From Neorhizobium populisoli (GTDB lineage Bacteria; Pseudomonadota; Alphaproteobacteria; Rhizobiales; Rhizobiaceae), in the NCBI RefSeq assembly GCF_019430945.1, contig NZ_JAHYCB010000007.1, forward strand, positions 124,001-188,000: a stretch of DNA of 64,000 nucleotides, written 5' to 3'. The first letter of the stretch is position 1. The number at the start of each line of letters is the position of its first letter. The notes beneath the pieces are model-generated. The model was not told the DNA's origin. It ran no database searches and saw only the letters and a program-made list of their open reading frames with translations. Positions 24,411-33,664 of the stretch are shown here, one piece after another. Both the position numbers and the translations under genes were made by a program.

Positions 24411-26648
24411 CTACAGAAAGCTCTGCGGATCGACATCCAGCTGGATCTGCACCGAGCCCCGCTGCTTCGGCCCGTTGGCCAGCATCGCCTTCAAAAACGC
24501 CTGCATGTCGGAATTGCGGCGACCATGGACCAGCAGACGAAAACGGTGCCTTCCACGCACCAGCGCCAGCGGCGCCTCGGCCGGACCCAGCACGGAAATG
24601 CCGGTGACGCGAGGGGCTGCGGCACGAAGGCCGCGCGCATGGGTTTCCGCATCGGCGCGCGTATCGGCCGAGACGATCAGCGAGGCGAGACGACCGAAGG
24701 GAGGCAGAATCGCCTTTTCCCGCTCGGCGATTTCCCGTTCGTAGAAAGCGCCCGCGTCACCGGAAACGATCGCCTGCATGACAGGATGCTGCGGCTGGAA
24801 AGTTTGCAAAAGCCCGTGGCTTTTCAGGCCGGTACGCCCGGCGCGGCCGGTGACCTGCGAAAGCAGCTGGAACGTGCGTTCGGCCGCCCGTGGATCGCCG
24901 TTCGACAAGCCGATATCGGAATCGACGATGCCGACCAGCGTCATCAGCGGAAAATTATGCCCCTTGGCAACGAGCTGCGTGCCGATGACGATATCCGCCT
25001 CGCCCTTGGCGATCGCTTCCAGTTCAAGCCGCATGCGCTTGACCCCACCGAGCAGGTCCGAGGACATGACGATGGTGCGGGCATCCGGGAAATGTTTTTC
25101 CACCTCTTCGGCAATGCGCTCCACACCCGGTCCGCAGGCGACGAGATGGTCGAGCGTGCCGCATTCCGGGCAGGCTTCCGGCGTATGCTCGTGATAACCG
25201 CACTGATGGCACTGGATCTGGCTCTTGAACCGGTGTTCCACCAGCCAGCTCGAACATTGCGGGCACTGGAAACGGTGGCCGCAGACGCGGCAGAGCGTCA
25301 ACGGCGCATAACCGCGGCGATTGAGGAAAAGCAGCGCCTGTTCCTTGCGCTCGATCGTCTTCGCAATCGCCCGCAGCAGGATAGGCGAGAGGAAACCTCC
25401 ACGCTGCGGCGGATGCCGACGCATGTCGACCAGATGCAGGTCCGGCAGCGCCGCGTCGCCAAAGCGCGTGGGCAGGTGCACAGTCGTGTAGCGGCCGGAA
25501 AGCCCGTTCACCTGGCTTTCTACGGACGGCGTCGCCGAGACCAGCACGATCGGGAAATCGCCGATCCGCGCCCGCACCACGGCCATGTCGCGGGCATTGT
25601 AGAAGACGCGGTCTTCCTGCTTGTAGGCGGGATCGTGTTCTTCATCGATGATGATCAGGCCAAGCTCTTCGAACGGCAGGAACAGCGCCGAACGGGCGCC
25701 GGCCACCACCCTCACCTCACCTGTCACCACCCCGCGCCAGACCTTTTCGCGCATGCGCGGCGGCAGATCGGAATGCCATTCACCCGGCTTGGCACCGAAG
25801 CGGTTTTCGAAACGCTCGAGAAAGGCCGAAGTCAGCGCGATTTCCGGCAGCAGGATCAGGACCTGCTTGCCACGCCGCAAAGTCTCGGCAATCGCCTCGA
25901 AATAGACCTCCGTCTTGCCGGAGCCGGTGACGCCATCGATCAGCGAGGCGGCAAAACCGCCGGCCTTGATGGATTCGACGATTTCGGCTGCGGCCTCCTT
26001 CTGCGGCCCTTCGATGCGAGGCGCTGCATAGTCCGGATCGGGCCTGGCCACGACCGGAGGCGGCGGTAGAAAAATCGTCTCGAAAATACCCTGTGCCGTC
26101 ATCCCGTCGATGACGCTCATCGACACGCCGGCCGCATGCGCCAGCCCGCTGCGTGTCCAGGGAATTTCCTCTTCACCGGCAAGGTCCAGCACGCGGGCAC
26201 GCGCCGGCGTCAACCGCTCCGGTTGGCCGCCGAGATAACGCAAGGCTTCCACCATCGGCTCGGGATCGAGCGCCGCGGGAGCACGGATCGCCATACGAGC
26301 CACCAGCCCCGGCGGAGAGAGCGTATAGGCCGAAACCCAATCGACGAAATCACGCATTTCCTTGGAAAGCGGCGGGCAATCGAAGGCGAGCGTGATCGGC
26401 CTCAGTTTCTTCGGGTCGAGCTTGTCATCATTCTCGCCGTCCCAGACGACGCCGATATGCTGGCGTGGCCCGACTGGCACCTGCACGACCGAACCCGGCT
26501 CCACATACATGCCTTCCGGCACGGCATAGCTATACGCTCCCGGCACCGGCAACGGCACCAGGACCGGCACGACGCGAACCTGCGCCGGTGCTTCGGGTAG
26601 CAGCTCGCCAAATAGGGAGCCGAGGAGATCGGACGAATCTTTGCCCAT
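24411..26648 (-). CDS. priA: Primosomal replication restart helicase PriA
   Basis: A 745-residue DEAD-like 3'-5' helicase that reloads the replisome at stalled forks. After the N-terminal DNA-binding domain (VPGAYSYAVPEG) come Walker A (GVTGSGKTEVY), the DEEH box (IIDEEHDPAYKQ), and eight zinc-binding cysteines in the CRVCGHRFQCPQC and CHQCGYHEH segments, then the helicase C domain with TQLVAKGHNFP and GRAGR. ATG 26648 is preferred because homology starts there; an ATG at 26708 would add 20 residues, and neither has a strong ribosome site. Confidence 0.95.
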   Translation of the reverse strand: MGKDSSDLLGSLFGELLPEAPAQVRVVPVLVPLPVPGAYSYAVPEGMYVEPGSVVQVPVGPRQHIGVVWDGENDDKLDPKKLRPITLAFDCPPLSKEMRDFVDWVSAYTLSPPGLVARMAIRAPAALDPEPMVEALRYLGGQPERLTPARARVLDLAGEEEIPWTRSGLAHAAGVSMSVIDGMTAQGIFETIFLPPPPVVARPDPDYAAPRIEGPQKEAAAEIVESIKAGGFAASLIDGVTGSGKTEVYFEAIAETLRRGKQVLILLPEIALTSAFLERFENRFGAKPGEWHSDLPPRMREKVWRGVVTGEVRVVAGARSALFLPFEELGLIIIDEEHDPAYKQEDRVFYNARDMAVVRARIGDFPIVLVSATPSVESQVNGLSGRYTTVHLPTRFGDAALPDLHLVDMRRHPPQRGGFLSPILLRAIAKTIERKEQALLFLNRRGYAPLTLCRVCGHRFQCPQCSSWLVEHRFKSQIQCHQCGYHEHTPEACPECGTLDHLVACGPGVERIAEEVEKHFPDARTIVMSSDLLGGVKRMRLELEAIAKGEADIVIGTQLVAKGHNFPLMTLVGIVDSDIGLSNGDPRAAERTFQLLSQVTGRAGRTGLKSHGLLQTFQPQHPVMQAIVSGDAGAFYEREIAEREKAILPPFGRLASLIVSADTRADAETHARGLRAAAPRVTGISVLGPAEAPLALVRGRHRFRLLVHGRRNSDMQAFLKAMLANGPKQRGSVQIQLDVDPQSFL

Positions 26649-26708
26649 ACGGCGGGACCATGCCGAAAGAGAGAACAGAAGTGAACCCTCTACAGCGCCG
26701 CGCGACAT

Positions 26709-26752
26709 TTTATGGCGCGCAAAGGACGCTATAGCGCTTCAAAGTAGGTAGA
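26709..26752. repeat. Possible rhizobial dispersed intergenic motif upstream of priA
   Basis: GCGCGCAAAGGACGCTATAGCGCTTC lies between priA and the upstream ATPase gene and contains a small dyad, GCTATAGC. The wording matches, from memory, a motif seen many times between genes in Rhizobium and Agrobacterium chromosomes. No gene is present here. Confidence 0.3.
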
Positions 26753-26777
26753 GCGGGCTTTCCCGATTTGCCGGTGG

Positions 26778-27911
26778 CTAGTCGTCCTCTTCGTCAACCA
26801 CACCCGTCAGCCGCATGCCTTCGATCCATGTCGCGCCTTCCTTGCGGATGACCCGTTTGGGCCGCACGCCGCAGCGTTCTTCCACCGCGGAAGCAAGCAT
26901 TTGGGAATGCGTGACGATCCAGATCTGGCTCGATTTCGCCGCCTGCGCGATCATATCGGCCAGCGGTCCCAGCATATCCGGATGCAGGCTGGATTCCGGC
27001 TCGTTAAGCGCGATCAGCGGCGGCTGGCGGTAGGACATCAGCGCTGCTGCCAGCCCGAGGAAGCGGATCTGACCATCGGAAAGCTCGCGCGGCTGGAATA
27101 CCCGCTTGGGAAACTCAGGGAAGATCAAACCGAATTCGGCATATTCGCCGATCTCCGGAAACGAGAGCGAGGCGCCTCCCATGGCAGCAGCGATCGCGTC
27201 GTCCAGTTCCCCCGGCACGCCGCGATTGCCTATCAGCGTGGCAAACACAGCCGCGAGATTGCTGCCATCCTGCGCGAGCAATGGCGAAGTTACGGCAAGA
27301 CAAGGCTGCCGGAGCGGGGAATCGCGATCGGTGCGGAAACCATGAAAAAATCGCCAGTTGTCGACAACGCGCCGAAAGGCACCGACAGCGGGATAGTGCC
27401 CGGCATCCCCCAGCAGTGCGATAGCAGTTTCCGAGACCATCGCCTGTTCCGGATAGTCCTCCATCCGCCCGTGATCACCGCGCACCATGATGCTGGGCCC
27501 GGCGCGCTTCATCATTATCACCGGCCTCGAACCGGCTTCCATCGATAGTTCTTCTTCCTTGATATTTGGTTCGAAAGCGAAGCCAGCTGCACCCGGCGGC
27601 TTCAGCCCAGCCTCCACCTTGTAACGGAACGTCACCGCCCGCTCCTCGTCCAGCACCTCGATATCGAGCTTGATTCGGAAATTCTTCTCAAGCCGCCGCT
27701 TGCCCGTCCAGAGCGCCGAGGCCATGCCGCCTTCCGCGGCGATCTCATAGGCCAGCGTGCCGCGCGCCGCCGCCTGCACCAGCTGCAACGCGCGGTAGAG
27801 ATTGGATTTGCCCACCCCGTTCTCGCCTATGAACACATTGACGCCGGCCAGATCCATGCGGATCGAGCGCAACGAACGGTAATTCTGGGCAAACATGGAG
27901 CGGAGCAGCAT
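26778..27911 (-). CDS. AAA family ATPase (COG4637/RecF-like)
   Basis: A 377-residue ABC-type ATPase of the AAA_21 kind, distantly like RecF and OLD. Walker A is FIGENGVGKSNLYRAL, the signature-like stretch is RELSDGQIRFLGLAAAL, and Walker B is IALNEPESSLHPD, where Asn replaces the usual Asp as is common in this family; WIVTHSQMLASAV holds the switch His. There is no TOPRIM domain, so it is not a full OLD nuclease. The role is unknown. It lies between the acyltransferase and priA on the same strand. A second ATG at 27896 is possible. Confidence 0.82.
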   Translation of the reverse strand: MLLRSMFAQNYRSLRSIRMDLAGVNVFIGENGVGKSNLYRALQLVQAAARGTLAYEIAAEGGMASALWTGKRRLEKNFRIKLDIEVLDEERAVTFRYKVEAGLKPPGAAGFAFEPNIKEEELSMEAGSRPVIMMKRAGPSIMVRGDHGRMEDYPEQAMVSETAIALLGDAGHYPAVGAFRRVVDNWRFFHGFRTDRDSPLRQPCLAVTSPLLAQDGSNLAAVFATLIGNRGVPGELDDAIAAAMGGASLSFPEIGEYAEFGLIFPEFPKRVFQPRELSDGQIRFLGLAAALMSYRQPPLIALNEPESSLHPDMLGPLADMIAQAAKSSQIWIVTHSQMLASAVEERCGVRPKRVIRKEGATWIEGMRLTGVVDEEDD

Positions 27912-27953
27912 GCTGGCTCTATACCACGGGCTCAGCTGGAAAAAAGCGAACGC

Positions 27954-28880
27954 TCACGCCGCAACGGGATGATCGCGACGCGGCAGAGTAAATCGCGCAT
28001 CTCCATCCGCCCCCAGATCGAACACCGTATGGTGCTCCAGCGCCTTGGTCACATCCGCCACATCGCCTTCCAACTCATGCGGCTGGATCATCTGCCCGAC
28101 GGTGAAATCGAAATGATTGCCCTTTTTGTTGAGCAGCTCATAAAACACCGTCATGTCGCGCAATTCGGTGGACCATTTGGCGAACCAGTAGAACAGGCCG
28201 GAATTGCGCGCCCGCATATGGATCGGCAGGATCGGCAGATTGTATTTGCGCGCCAGTCCCACAGCCGACGTCTTCCAGGGGCGTTCGTTCAGTTTGCCGT
28301 TTTCCCAAAAGGCGATGCGACCCGAGGGGAAGAGCACCATCACCTTGCCGTCCTCGACCGTCTTGTTGGTCAAGACCAGCGTCTCGCGGGTCTTGAGCTT
28401 GCTCTTGTACTCTTCGCGCCACTCGACCGGAATGATCATCTCGGCAAAGCGCGGGTTGACGCGCACCGCATCACGATTGGCAAAGATCATCAGATCCGGC
28501 CGCCTGGCCTTCAAAAGGTCGAAGATCGCCACGCCATCGGCAATGCCTGTCGGGTGATTGGAGACGAGGATAAAGCCGCCCTTTTCCGGAATTCGCTCCG
28601 CATTTTCCACCGTCACGTCGAGCTTCAGCAGATCACTCATATATTGAAACGACTGGAAACCGCTCTTGCCCTGAATGTCATTGGCAAATTTCAGCGCCCG
28701 ACCGTAACGCAGCAGCGTGTAGAGGAAAGGCCGCATGACCGGCCAGAGCGGGTTTTTCACGATACGCTGGCCGCGCTCGGCAATCAGCGTATCGACGATA
28801 TGTCCGGGCTTGCCCTGGGATAGGAGTGCGAGTGTTTCCGCCAATTGGCCGAAGGTGGTCATAGAAGCACGTCGCTCCAT
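27954..28880 (-). CDS. Lysophospholipid acyltransferase family protein (PlsC-like)
   Basis: A 308-residue acyltransferase-fold protein. The catalytic HxxxxD motif is NHPTGIAD near residue 107, followed by a FPSGRIAFW block that corresponds to the substrate-binding FPEG motif of 1-acylglycerol-3-phosphate acyltransferases. No clear membrane segment is seen beyond a hydrophobic stretch near residue 50. The acyl acceptor cannot be told. ATG 28880 has GGGAG six bases upstream, better than the ATG at 28862. Divergent from xerC. Confidence 0.82.
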   Translation of the reverse strand: MERRASMTTFGQLAETLALLSQGKPGHIVDTLIAERGQRIVKNPLWPVMRPFLYTLLRYGRALKFANDIQGKSGFQSFQYMSDLLKLDVTVENAERIPEKGGFILVSNHPTGIADGVAIFDLLKARRPDLMIFANRDAVRVNPRFAEMIIPVEWREEYKSKLKTRETLVLTNKTVEDGKVMVLFPSGRIAFWENGKLNERPWKTSAVGLARKYNLPILPIHMRARNSGLFYWFAKWSTELRDMTVFYELLNKKGNHFDFTVGQMIQPHELEGDVADVTKALEHHTVFDLGADGDARFTLPRRDHPVAA

Positions 28881-29031
28881 AAAAACTCCCGCAAACGAGA
28901 CCTGAACAATACTTCAAGCCTCGTGATCGAACATGACGAAACTAACAATCGTCAATTTCATCTTTAGCAAATTCGTAACGCCGTCCACAGCAATCTGGGG
29001 CGCTGATGCTCCGAATTCAACGGGTCCGGAA

Positions 29032-29967
29032 ATGAACGAACTGCTGATCATCGCCGCACCCGACGTGACGGAAAAGCGTCATGAGTGGCTTCGAAGCCTC
29101 GCCAACGAGCGGTGGCTTTCGGAGAACACGCTCGACGCCTATGAGCGCGATACGCGGCAATTCCTGACCTTTTTGACCGGCCATGTCGGCGGTCCGGCCA
29201 AGCTGGCCGACATCCATACGCTACGCCCGGCAGACCTGCGCGCCTTTCTGGCCGCCCGCCGCCGCGAAGGTTCTGGTGCTCGCTCGCTCGGCCGTCATCT
29301 CGCGGGCCTCAGATCATTTCTGCGTTACCTAGAACGTCAGGGCCTCGCGAACGCCGCCGCTGCCGGCGCCATCCGCGCGCCAAAACAGCCGAAATCCTTG
29401 CCGAAGCCGCTCACCGACCGGCAAGCCTTGAACCTTGTCACCACCGATGCGCAGCTCCAGGAAGAACCCTGGATCGCTGCCCGCGATGCCGCCGTACTGA
29501 CGCTCCTCTACGGCTGCGGGCTGCGCATTTCCGAAGCGCTCGGCTTGACGCCCGCCGATATCACCGCCGGATCGAAAACGCTGCGCATCACCGGCAAGGG
29601 CGGCAAGACACGCATCGTGCCGCTGCTGCCGATCGTCACGGAAGCGGTGGCGGCTTATCGAAAACTCTGCCCCTACCATATGGACGATGACGACCTGCTG
29701 TTCCGCGGCGCCCGTGGCGGGCCGCTGCAGCCAGCGATCATCCAGCGGGAAATGCAGAAGCTCCGCAGCGCCTTCGGCCTGCCGGAGACCGCGACGCCGC
29801 ATGCGCTGCGCCATTCCTTCGCCACCCATCTGTTGGCCGGTGGCGGAGACCTGCGCACCATTCAGGAACTGCTCGGCCATGCCAGCCTGTCGACGACCCA
29901 GATCTATACCGGCGTCGATTCCTCACGCCTGTTGGAAGTCTACGACCGCGCCCATCCCCGCGCCTGA
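29032..29967 (+). CDS. xerC: Tyrosine recombinase XerC
   Basis: A 311-residue site-specific recombinase that, with XerD, resolves chromosome dimers at dif during division. The N-terminal SAM-like domain is WLRSLANERWLSENTLDAYE; catalytic residues lie in CGLRISEALG (Arg), KGGKTRIVPL (Lys), HALRHSFATHLL (His-x-x-Arg), LGHASLSTTQIY (His and the nucleophile Tyr). ATG 29032 is chosen over ATG 28933, because the extra 33 residues have no homology. It is a housekeeping recombinase with no phage or transposon genes around it. Confidence 0.92.
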   Translation: MNELLIIAAPDVTEKRHEWLRSLANERWLSENTLDAYERDTRQFLTFLTGHVGGPAKLADIHTLRPADLRAFLAARRREGSGARSLGRHLAGLRSFLRYLERQGLANAAAAGAIRAPKQPKSLPKPLTDRQALNLVTTDAQLQEEPWIAARDAAVLTLLYGCGLRISEALGLTPADITAGSKTLRITGKGGKTRIVPLLPIVTEAVAAYRKLCPYHMDDDDLLFRGARGGPLQPAIIQREMQKLRSAFGLPETATPHALRHSFATHLLAGGGDLRTIQELLGHASLSTTQIYTGVDSSRLLEVYDRAHPRA

Positions 29968-30033
29968 CCGTCCACCGCGTGAACGAAGTTTTAACCAGCC
30001 GCGTTAAGCCCTTGTGCAGCCCGCAAGCCTAAT

Positions 30034-31143
30034 ATGCCGGCACCATTTCAGACGGATGCCATGATGACTCCCGCCTTTGCCCCGACCGCCGGCAGCTTGT
30101 TCAAGCATGCCCAGAACCTTACCCTCTGGCTGATTGCGGCTGCACATCTGTTGGCGCTCCTGTCCTTCCTGCTGGTGCTTGGCACGCTATCGCCGGCAAG
30201 GGCTGAGACGGCCGCCTGCAGCGGCGCGAACCTGCTCGAGGAACTGAAGGCTGAAAACCCGGCGACCTACGCTCAGGTCATGGCTGAAGGCGACAAGGTG
30301 CCGAATGGCAAGAACATCTTCTGGAAGATCGAGAAACCCGGTTTCGCCACCTCCTACCTGCTCGGCACGATGCATGTCACCGATCCGCGCGTCCTGAAAA
30401 TGCCGCTCGGCGCGCAGGAAGCTCAATCCCGCGCCAAGACGATCGTCGTCGAATCCGATGAAGTGCTCGACGAGAAGAAGAGCATGGCCGTGCTTCTGAT
30501 GAAGCCGGAACTGACCATGTTCACCGATGGCCGCTCGCTCGATTCGCTGCTTTCCAAGGATGACCTGAAGACCTTGCAGGACGGCTTGAAGAGCCGTGGC
30601 ATCACCTATTCCGCCGTCTCCCGCATGAAGCCGTGGATGCTGATGGGCGTCGTGGCGCTACCGGCCTGCGAACTCGCCCGCAAGGGCGAGAAGAACATCT
30701 TTCTCGACAAGAAGATCGCCTTGCAGGCCGCTGCCGAGGGCAAGCAGATCAGAGGCCTCGAAACGCTCGAAGAACAGGTCAACGCGATCAACTCGCTGCC
30801 GATCGAGCTGCATATCAAGTCGATGGTCGAAGCGATCCGGCTCGGCAAGAAGATGGACGACCTCTTCTTCACCATGACCGATCTCTACCTTTCCCAGCAG
30901 ATCGGTGTGCTGACGCCGCTCACCAAGGCGATCGCGCCCGACGGCACCGATGACGATGCCGGCTACGGCGCTTTCGAAGACCTGATCATCACCAAGCGCA
31001 ACCATCTGATGGCCGAACGCGCCGCCCCGATCCTGGCCGATGGTTCGACCTTTATTGCGGTCGGCGCCGCTCACCTTCCGGGCGAAGAAGGCCTGGTCGA
31101 ACTGCTGCGCAAACAGGGTTTTGCGGTGACGGCGATCAACTGA
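30034..31143 (+). CDS. TraB/GumN family protein, exported (copy 1)
   Basis: A 369-residue protein of the TraB/GumN (PrgY) family, related to the TIKI metalloproteases. A long hydrophobic N-terminal stretch (LWLIAAAHLLALLSFLLVLG) followed by SPARA and ETAACSG suggests a signal peptide, so the protein is probably periplasmic. The family motifs are the first GTMHVTDPRV with its metal-ligand-like His and the C-terminal GAAHLPGEEGLVELL. Start could be 30034, 30061 or 30064. A second copy follows 103 bases downstream. Function in bacteria is not established. Confidence 0.82.
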   Translation: MPAPFQTDAMMTPAFAPTAGSLFKHAQNLTLWLIAAAHLLALLSFLLVLGTLSPARAETAACSGANLLEELKAENPATYAQVMAEGDKVPNGKNIFWKIEKPGFATSYLLGTMHVTDPRVLKMPLGAQEAQSRAKTIVVESDEVLDEKKSMAVLLMKPELTMFTDGRSLDSLLSKDDLKTLQDGLKSRGITYSAVSRMKPWMLMGVVALPACELARKGEKNIFLDKKIALQAAAEGKQIRGLETLEEQVNAINSLPIELHIKSMVEAIRLGKKMDDLFFTMTDLYLSQQIGVLTPLTKAIAPDGTDDDAGYGAFEDLIITKRNHLMAERAAPILADGSTFIAVGAAHLPGEEGLVELLRKQGFAVTAIN

Positions 31144-31246
31144 CGTTCAGACGGCAACCTGAACATGTGCGCAGCTTCAAAGTAACCGTTGCGTCGATCA
31201 CGATTCCCAGCAATCATCCAACCACTGATAGGAAATCCACCAACCG

Positions 31247-32371
31247 GTGATCATCCGATCCGCCGGTCATTTTCAGATGGTTATAATGATCTGCTCGGCT
31301 TTATCGCGTCTTTTCCGCCATTCCACAGCATCCGCCAATACGGTCCAAGAACTCCGGAAAGTCTCTCGTATCGGAGCGCTACAAGCATGCTTGTCGGCAT
31401 TGCTGTTTGTTTCCTCTCCGGCGCTGGCTCAGACCCAAGCCTGCAGCGGTAAAAACCTCGTCGAGGCCCTGAAGTCCGAAAACCAGCCGGAATATGAGCA
31501 GCTCGTTGCACAGGGAGACAAGGTGCCCAACGCCAAGGGCATATTCTGGAAGATCGAGAAGGACGGCCTCGACACCTCCTATCTGTTCGGCACCATGCAT
31601 GTGTCGGATCCGCGCGTTCTGGACTTGCCCGAAAGCGTCGAGGACGCCCGGTATGACGCCAGCGTGGTCATCGTCGAATCGACCGAAGTGCTCGATATGA
31701 AGAAAGCCATGGGCCGCGTCCTGATGCAGCCTGATATGATGTGGCTGCCGGACGGCAAACGGCTCGAAGATTATCTTTCGAAGGAAGATGCCGAGCGGCT
31801 TGCCGCAGGCCTAAAGGCAAGAGGCATGGTCCTGTCCGCCGTTAACCGCATGCGGCCCTGGCTGATCTCCTCCACTTTGGCGGGAACGGGCTGCGAAGGC
31901 AAGCGCCAGGCCAAGGGCATAAAGATGTTGGATATGCAGATCGCCTTCGACGCCATCGATGAGGATATACCCCTTGAAGGCCTGGAGACATTCGAAGAGC
32001 AGTTTGCAGCGATGAACAGCGTCTCGACGGAAAAACAGGTACAGAACCTGCTCACGATGGTGACGTCCGGCGTCCAGACGAGGGATTTCACCGAGACGAT
32101 GATCCAGCTTTACGAGGCAGGCGATTTCAGCCTCATCTGGCCAATGCTGACCGGAAGGTATGCCTCCGATCCTCTCGTTGCGACAAGCGGCATCTCGGAA
32201 TTCGAAGACGCCATGCTGATCAAGCGTAACCATCTCATGGCAGAGCGCTCGGCCCGATTCCTGACCGAGGGCGGCGCCTTCATCGCCGTCGGCGCCCTGC
32301 ATCTTCAGGGGGAAAAGGGTCTGGTCGAGCTGTTTCGCAAGCAGGGCTATACCGTTACAAGGGCCGACTAG
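31247..32371 (+). CDS. TraB/GumN family protein, exported (copy 2)
   Basis: A second member of the TraB/GumN family, up to 374 residues, with the same layout as copy 1: signal peptide ending SSPALAQ, then TQACSGKNLVEALKSEN, GTMHVSDPRV and the C-terminal GALHLQGEKGLVELFRKQG. It is clearly a tandem duplicate, but diverged throughout. The start is unclear: GTG 31247, ATG 31277 and ATG 31286 are all possible, and the later ones give a more normal signal peptide. It ends five bases before the convergent cytochrome b561 gene. Confidence 0.8.
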   Translation: MIIRSAGHFQMVIMICSALSRLFRHSTASANTVQELRKVSRIGALQACLSALLFVSSPALAQTQACSGKNLVEALKSENQPEYEQLVAQGDKVPNAKGIFWKIEKDGLDTSYLFGTMHVSDPRVLDLPESVEDARYDASVVIVESTEVLDMKKAMGRVLMQPDMMWLPDGKRLEDYLSKEDAERLAAGLKARGMVLSAVNRMRPWLISSTLAGTGCEGKRQAKGIKMLDMQIAFDAIDEDIPLEGLETFEEQFAAMNSVSTEKQVQNLLTMVTSGVQTRDFTETMIQLYEAGDFSLIWPMLTGRYASDPLVATSGISEFEDAMLIKRNHLMAERSARFLTEGGAFIAVGALHLQGEKGLVELFRKQGYTVTRAD

Positions 32372-32376
32372 AGAAG

Positions 32377-32883
32377 TTACCGGACCCCACTCGTCATCCG
32401 CTTCACCACATCCGTCTTCCAATAGAATTGGTGAACCAGCGCGCCGAGAATATGCGCGGCGATCAGCGCCCACATCACCAGCTTCATCGGCCCGGCATGC
32501 GCGAAGGCAGCCGTCTTGTTTCCGAAATAATAGGCGCCGATGCCGGCAAACGGCATGACGAAGAACAGCGCGTAGAAGGCCCAGTGGCTGGTTTTCGCGA
32601 CAAAACGCAGGAGCGCCGGTTCCTCTTTCGGTTCTGCCGGCACACCCTGGATCAAGCGGAGACAGAGCCGGATGATCGCGAGAACCAGAATAGTGATACC
32701 GACATAGGCATGGATATTCGCCGCATTCACCTGATCCGGCGTCGACGTACGGCCGCCGAAAAAGACATTCGCATATTCCTCCATCGCGTCGGTGACGAGC
32801 AGGTTGAAGACGATCAGCGCGGCCATGATCCAATGCAATATCCGCTGCGCCAGCGAAAATGAAACCAGTGTAGAATGCGTCAT
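32377..32883 (-). CDS. Cytochrome b561 family protein
   Basis: A 168-residue bacterial cytochrome b561 (CybB type) with four membrane helices that carry two b haems and move electrons between quinol and a periplasmic acceptor, possibly superoxide. The likely haem-ligand histidines are His17 (RILHWIMAAL), His58 (ANIHAYVG), His100 (TSHWAFYALF) and His144 (IAAHILGALVHQ), one per helix. It stands alone, convergent with the TraB/GumN pair. Confidence 0.9.
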   Translation of the reverse strand: MTHSTLVSFSLAQRILHWIMAALIVFNLLVTDAMEEYANVFFGGRTSTPDQVNAANIHAYVGITILVLAIIRLCLRLIQGVPAEPKEEPALLRFVAKTSHWAFYALFFVMPFAGIGAYYFGNKTAAFAHAGPMKLVMWALIAAHILGALVHQFYWKTDVVKRMTSGVR

Positions 32884-32996
32884 GTCTCGGCCCTTTCCAA
32901 GGGTTTGCTGATGGAAAGTATAAAAGCCGCGAACTGCCCTGCAAGTTACAGCTTGGAAAGATGACCGAGATTTAATCCTGAATTGCGGGACGGCGT

Positions 32997-33587
32997 TTAA
33001 TCGTCCAGCCCCTTGCCTTCCAGGATACGCGGCATGTGCTTCTCGATACGAGCCTCGCGTGTTTTGGATTGCTTGGCGCCCGAGAAATGCAGCAGGTAGG
33101 CGCGCTGCCGCCCCGGTGTCAGCGCCTCGAAGGCGACTTTCAAATCGGCAAGCTCATCCAGTTTGCTCTGGAACTCCTCCGGCACCGCGAACTCGGCGGT
33201 CTTCTTGAACTCAGCCTTCAGGCCTGCTTTTTCCACCTCGATCGCCCGCTGGATATAGTCCTTCAGCAGATTCTGCATCCGGGCGATTTCCGCCGCGCCA
33301 GTAAACCGGATTTGCCGCGCCGACTGCACGTTTTCCGTCTGCTGAACGAGGATGCCGTCCGGATCCTTCAGGAGCGCGCCCTTGAAGAACAACAGGGCGC
33401 AATACTCCTTGAAACCGTGGATGAGAACGATATTGGCCTTGCCAAGCGAATAGCAGGGCTGGCCCCATTTCAGCTCTTCATCGAGACCGCAATCGAGCAC
33501 GATCTTACGCAGCCTCGCGAATTCTTCGCGCCAGCTTTCCGCCCTGTCCAGAAACGCATCGATCTTGGGATTGGTCAGCACAGTCAT
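32997..33587 (-). CDS. YdeI/OmpD-associated family protein
   Basis: A 196-residue protein with a DUF1801-type fold in the first 120 residues (ELKWGQPCYSLGKANIVLIH and GFKEYCALLFFKGALL) and the OmdA motif at the end (LTPGRQRAYLLHFSGAKQ, then TREARIEKHMPRIL). This matches the YdeI group, which includes Bacillus YdeI and proteins linked to peptide resistance, but the biochemical role is not known. It lies downstream of lpdA, separated by a terminator. Confidence 0.82.
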   Translation of the reverse strand: MTVLTNPKIDAFLDRAESWREEFARLRKIVLDCGLDEELKWGQPCYSLGKANIVLIHGFKEYCALLFFKGALLKDPDGILVQQTENVQSARQIRFTGAAEIARMQNLLKDYIQRAIEVEKAGLKAEFKKTAEFAVPEEFQSKLDELADLKVAFEALTPGRQRAYLLHFSGAKQSKTREARIEKHMPRILEGKGLDD

Positions 33588-33610
33588 GCAGATACGGCCT
33601 CGGTAAAATG

Positions 33611-33640
33611 CAAAAAGGGCAGGACGAATCCTACCCTTTT
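33611..33640 (-). terminator. Terminator after lpdA
   Basis: On the minus strand AAAAGGG-T-AGGA pairs with TCCT-G-CCCTTTT with one mismatch, and TTTTTGCATTTT follows. It closes the long suc-lpd transcript. Confidence 0.8.
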
Positions 33641-33664
33641 CAAATGCGCGATGATAGCGACCGA

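Noticed and set aside
24144..26069. Plus-strand open frame opposite priA
   Set aside because: Arg/His-rich shadow without domains; priA motifs are clear on the other strand.
28933..29031. N-terminal extension of xerC
   Set aside because: No homology and no ribosome site; the family begins near 29032.
29032..29967. Phage or integron integrase
   Set aside because: The protein has XerC features and no mobile-element genes, att repeats or tRNA lie nearby.
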